Shown here: in pieces, positions 5,686 through 5,913 of the stretch
Position numbering within the stretch: the first letter of the stretch is position 1
How the letters are laid out: each line of letters starts with the position of its first letter
DNA from: Candidatus Latescibacterota bacterium
GTDB taxonomy: Bacteria > Latescibacterota > 4484-107
DNA length: 5,913 nt
Direction of reading: 5' to 3'
Assembly (NCBI GenBank): GCA_030613045.1
Contig: JAUWMS010000189.1
Coordinates: forward strand, 1-5,913
Program-made: the position numbers and the translations under genes
Notes under the pieces: model-generated
What the model was told of the DNA's origin: nothing
Database searches by the model: none
Seen by the model: the letters and a program-made list of their open reading frames with translations, nothing else

Positions 5686-5720
5686 TTGTGAATTGTGAAT
5701 TGTGAACGACTAATTGTGAA
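5686..5720 (-). repeat. AT-rich heptamer tract, right copy (inverted relative to the left)
   Basis: Three exact TTGTGAA units (5686-5706), one diverged 7-nt unit CGACTAA (5707-5713), then another TTGTGAA (5714-5720). On the minus strand these read TTCACAA, the unit found at 5371-5377. The tract is 35 nt like the left copy, and both face each other around a 308-nt interior. Confidence 0.85.
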
Positions 5721-5776
5721 CGAAACCCTTGCCTTCCAATTTGATCTTCATTTTACTATCGGATACTTACAAAAGC

Positions 5777-5792
5777 CCGCCCGAAGGGCGCT
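5777..5792 (-). terminator. Possible weak terminator read on the minus strand
   Basis: CGCCC-GAA-GGGCG (about 5780-5792) is a perfect 5-bp GC stem. Read on the minus strand it is followed by GGCTTTTG, a short T-run. The stem is short and no minus-strand gene is seen nearby, so this is weak. Confidence 0.2.
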
Positions 5793-5872
5793 AAGTCCGT
5801 GGCGTGCAGGAGCTGCGCTCTGGGGAGTGCGCATTAAATCGTCCCACCACACAGAAAGGACAAACGAACATT

Positions 5873-5913
5873 ATGACCTTAAACGTAAAGAAACGCGGGC
5901 GCTTGACGTATTA
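5873..5913 (+). CDS. Start of an unidentified gene, cut by the window edge
   Basis: An open frame from the ATG at 5873 reads MTLNVKKRGRLTY and runs off the end. A purine-rich GAAAGGA (5854-5860) lies 12 nt upstream, somewhat farther than ideal for a ribosome binding site. Only 13 residues are visible; they are basic (K6, K7, R8, R10) and carry no recognisable motif, so no function is assigned. The long AT-rich spacer before it suggests that it begins a separate transcription unit from the PIG-L gene. Confidence 0.5.
   Translation, partial: MTLNVKKRGRLTY

Noticed and set aside
5479..5691. Plus-strand open frame of 70 codons
   Set aside because: It spans the stem-loop region and ends within the heptamer tract, has no good ribosome binding site and shows no recognisable domain. 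It is better explained as chance reading of a repeat element.
5741..5769. TTGATC with a downstream GATACT as a promoter for the partial gene
   Set aside because: Both hexamers match only partly, and the spacing (15 nt) is short.
1..5913. CRISPR arrays, tRNA or rRNA genes
   Set aside because: No regularly spaced repeats of CRISPR length, no tRNA cloverleaf motifs and no rRNA-like sequence were found.

Overview
The window looks like a piece of an uncultured, moderately GC-rich bacterial genome. Coding regions are GC-rich, and the spacers are visibly more AT-rich and loaded with repeats. No gene here fixes the phylum. Repeat-laden spacers, a stand-alone B12-type methionine synthase activation protein, and a SelA-like/amidohydrolase/PIG-L trio would fit several environmental lineages, but I cannot choose among them from sequence alone.

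Layout, all genes on the + strand: (1) 19-717 encodes a free-standing protein of the methionine synthase reactivation-domain type with a C-terminal cysteine cluster. (2) 718-1281 has no intact gene. It carries the decayed C-terminal end of an IS3-family transposase (958-1161) and probably the right end of that element (about 1206-1245). That end contains a TTGACA hexamer pointing at the next gene. (3) 1282-2751 encodes a SelA/DgaE-like PLP enzyme with an extra C-terminal beta-rich domain. (4) 2752-3093 is a repeat-filled spacer: three GATTGCG heptamers, a perfect 17-bp inverted repeat, and a 63-bp MITE-like palindrome. (5) 3094-4266 encodes a metal-dependent amidohydrolase of the Atu3266/EF0837 deacetylase type. 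(6) 4313-5236 encodes a PIG-L (LmbE) family zinc deacetylase. (7) 5237-5872 has no convincing gene. It holds two 35-nt heptamer-repeat tracts in inverted orientation around a roughly 300-nt segment that can form several consecutive stem-loops. (8) 5873-5913 is probably the start of another gene cut by the window edge.

The three metabolic genes are co-oriented and likely act together. SelA-like enzymes paired with EF0837-type amidohydrolases are a known neighbourhood, and one characterised SelA-like relative (DgaE) eliminates ammonia from an amino-sugar acid phosphate. A PIG-L N-deacetylase beside them suggests a small catabolic set for an acylated amino compound: two hydrolases remove acyl or amide groups and the PLP enzyme performs an elimination. 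The substrate cannot be read from the sequence. The most unusual material is in the spacers: a possible IS-derived promoter driving the cluster, and the structured, repeat-bracketed element after it.
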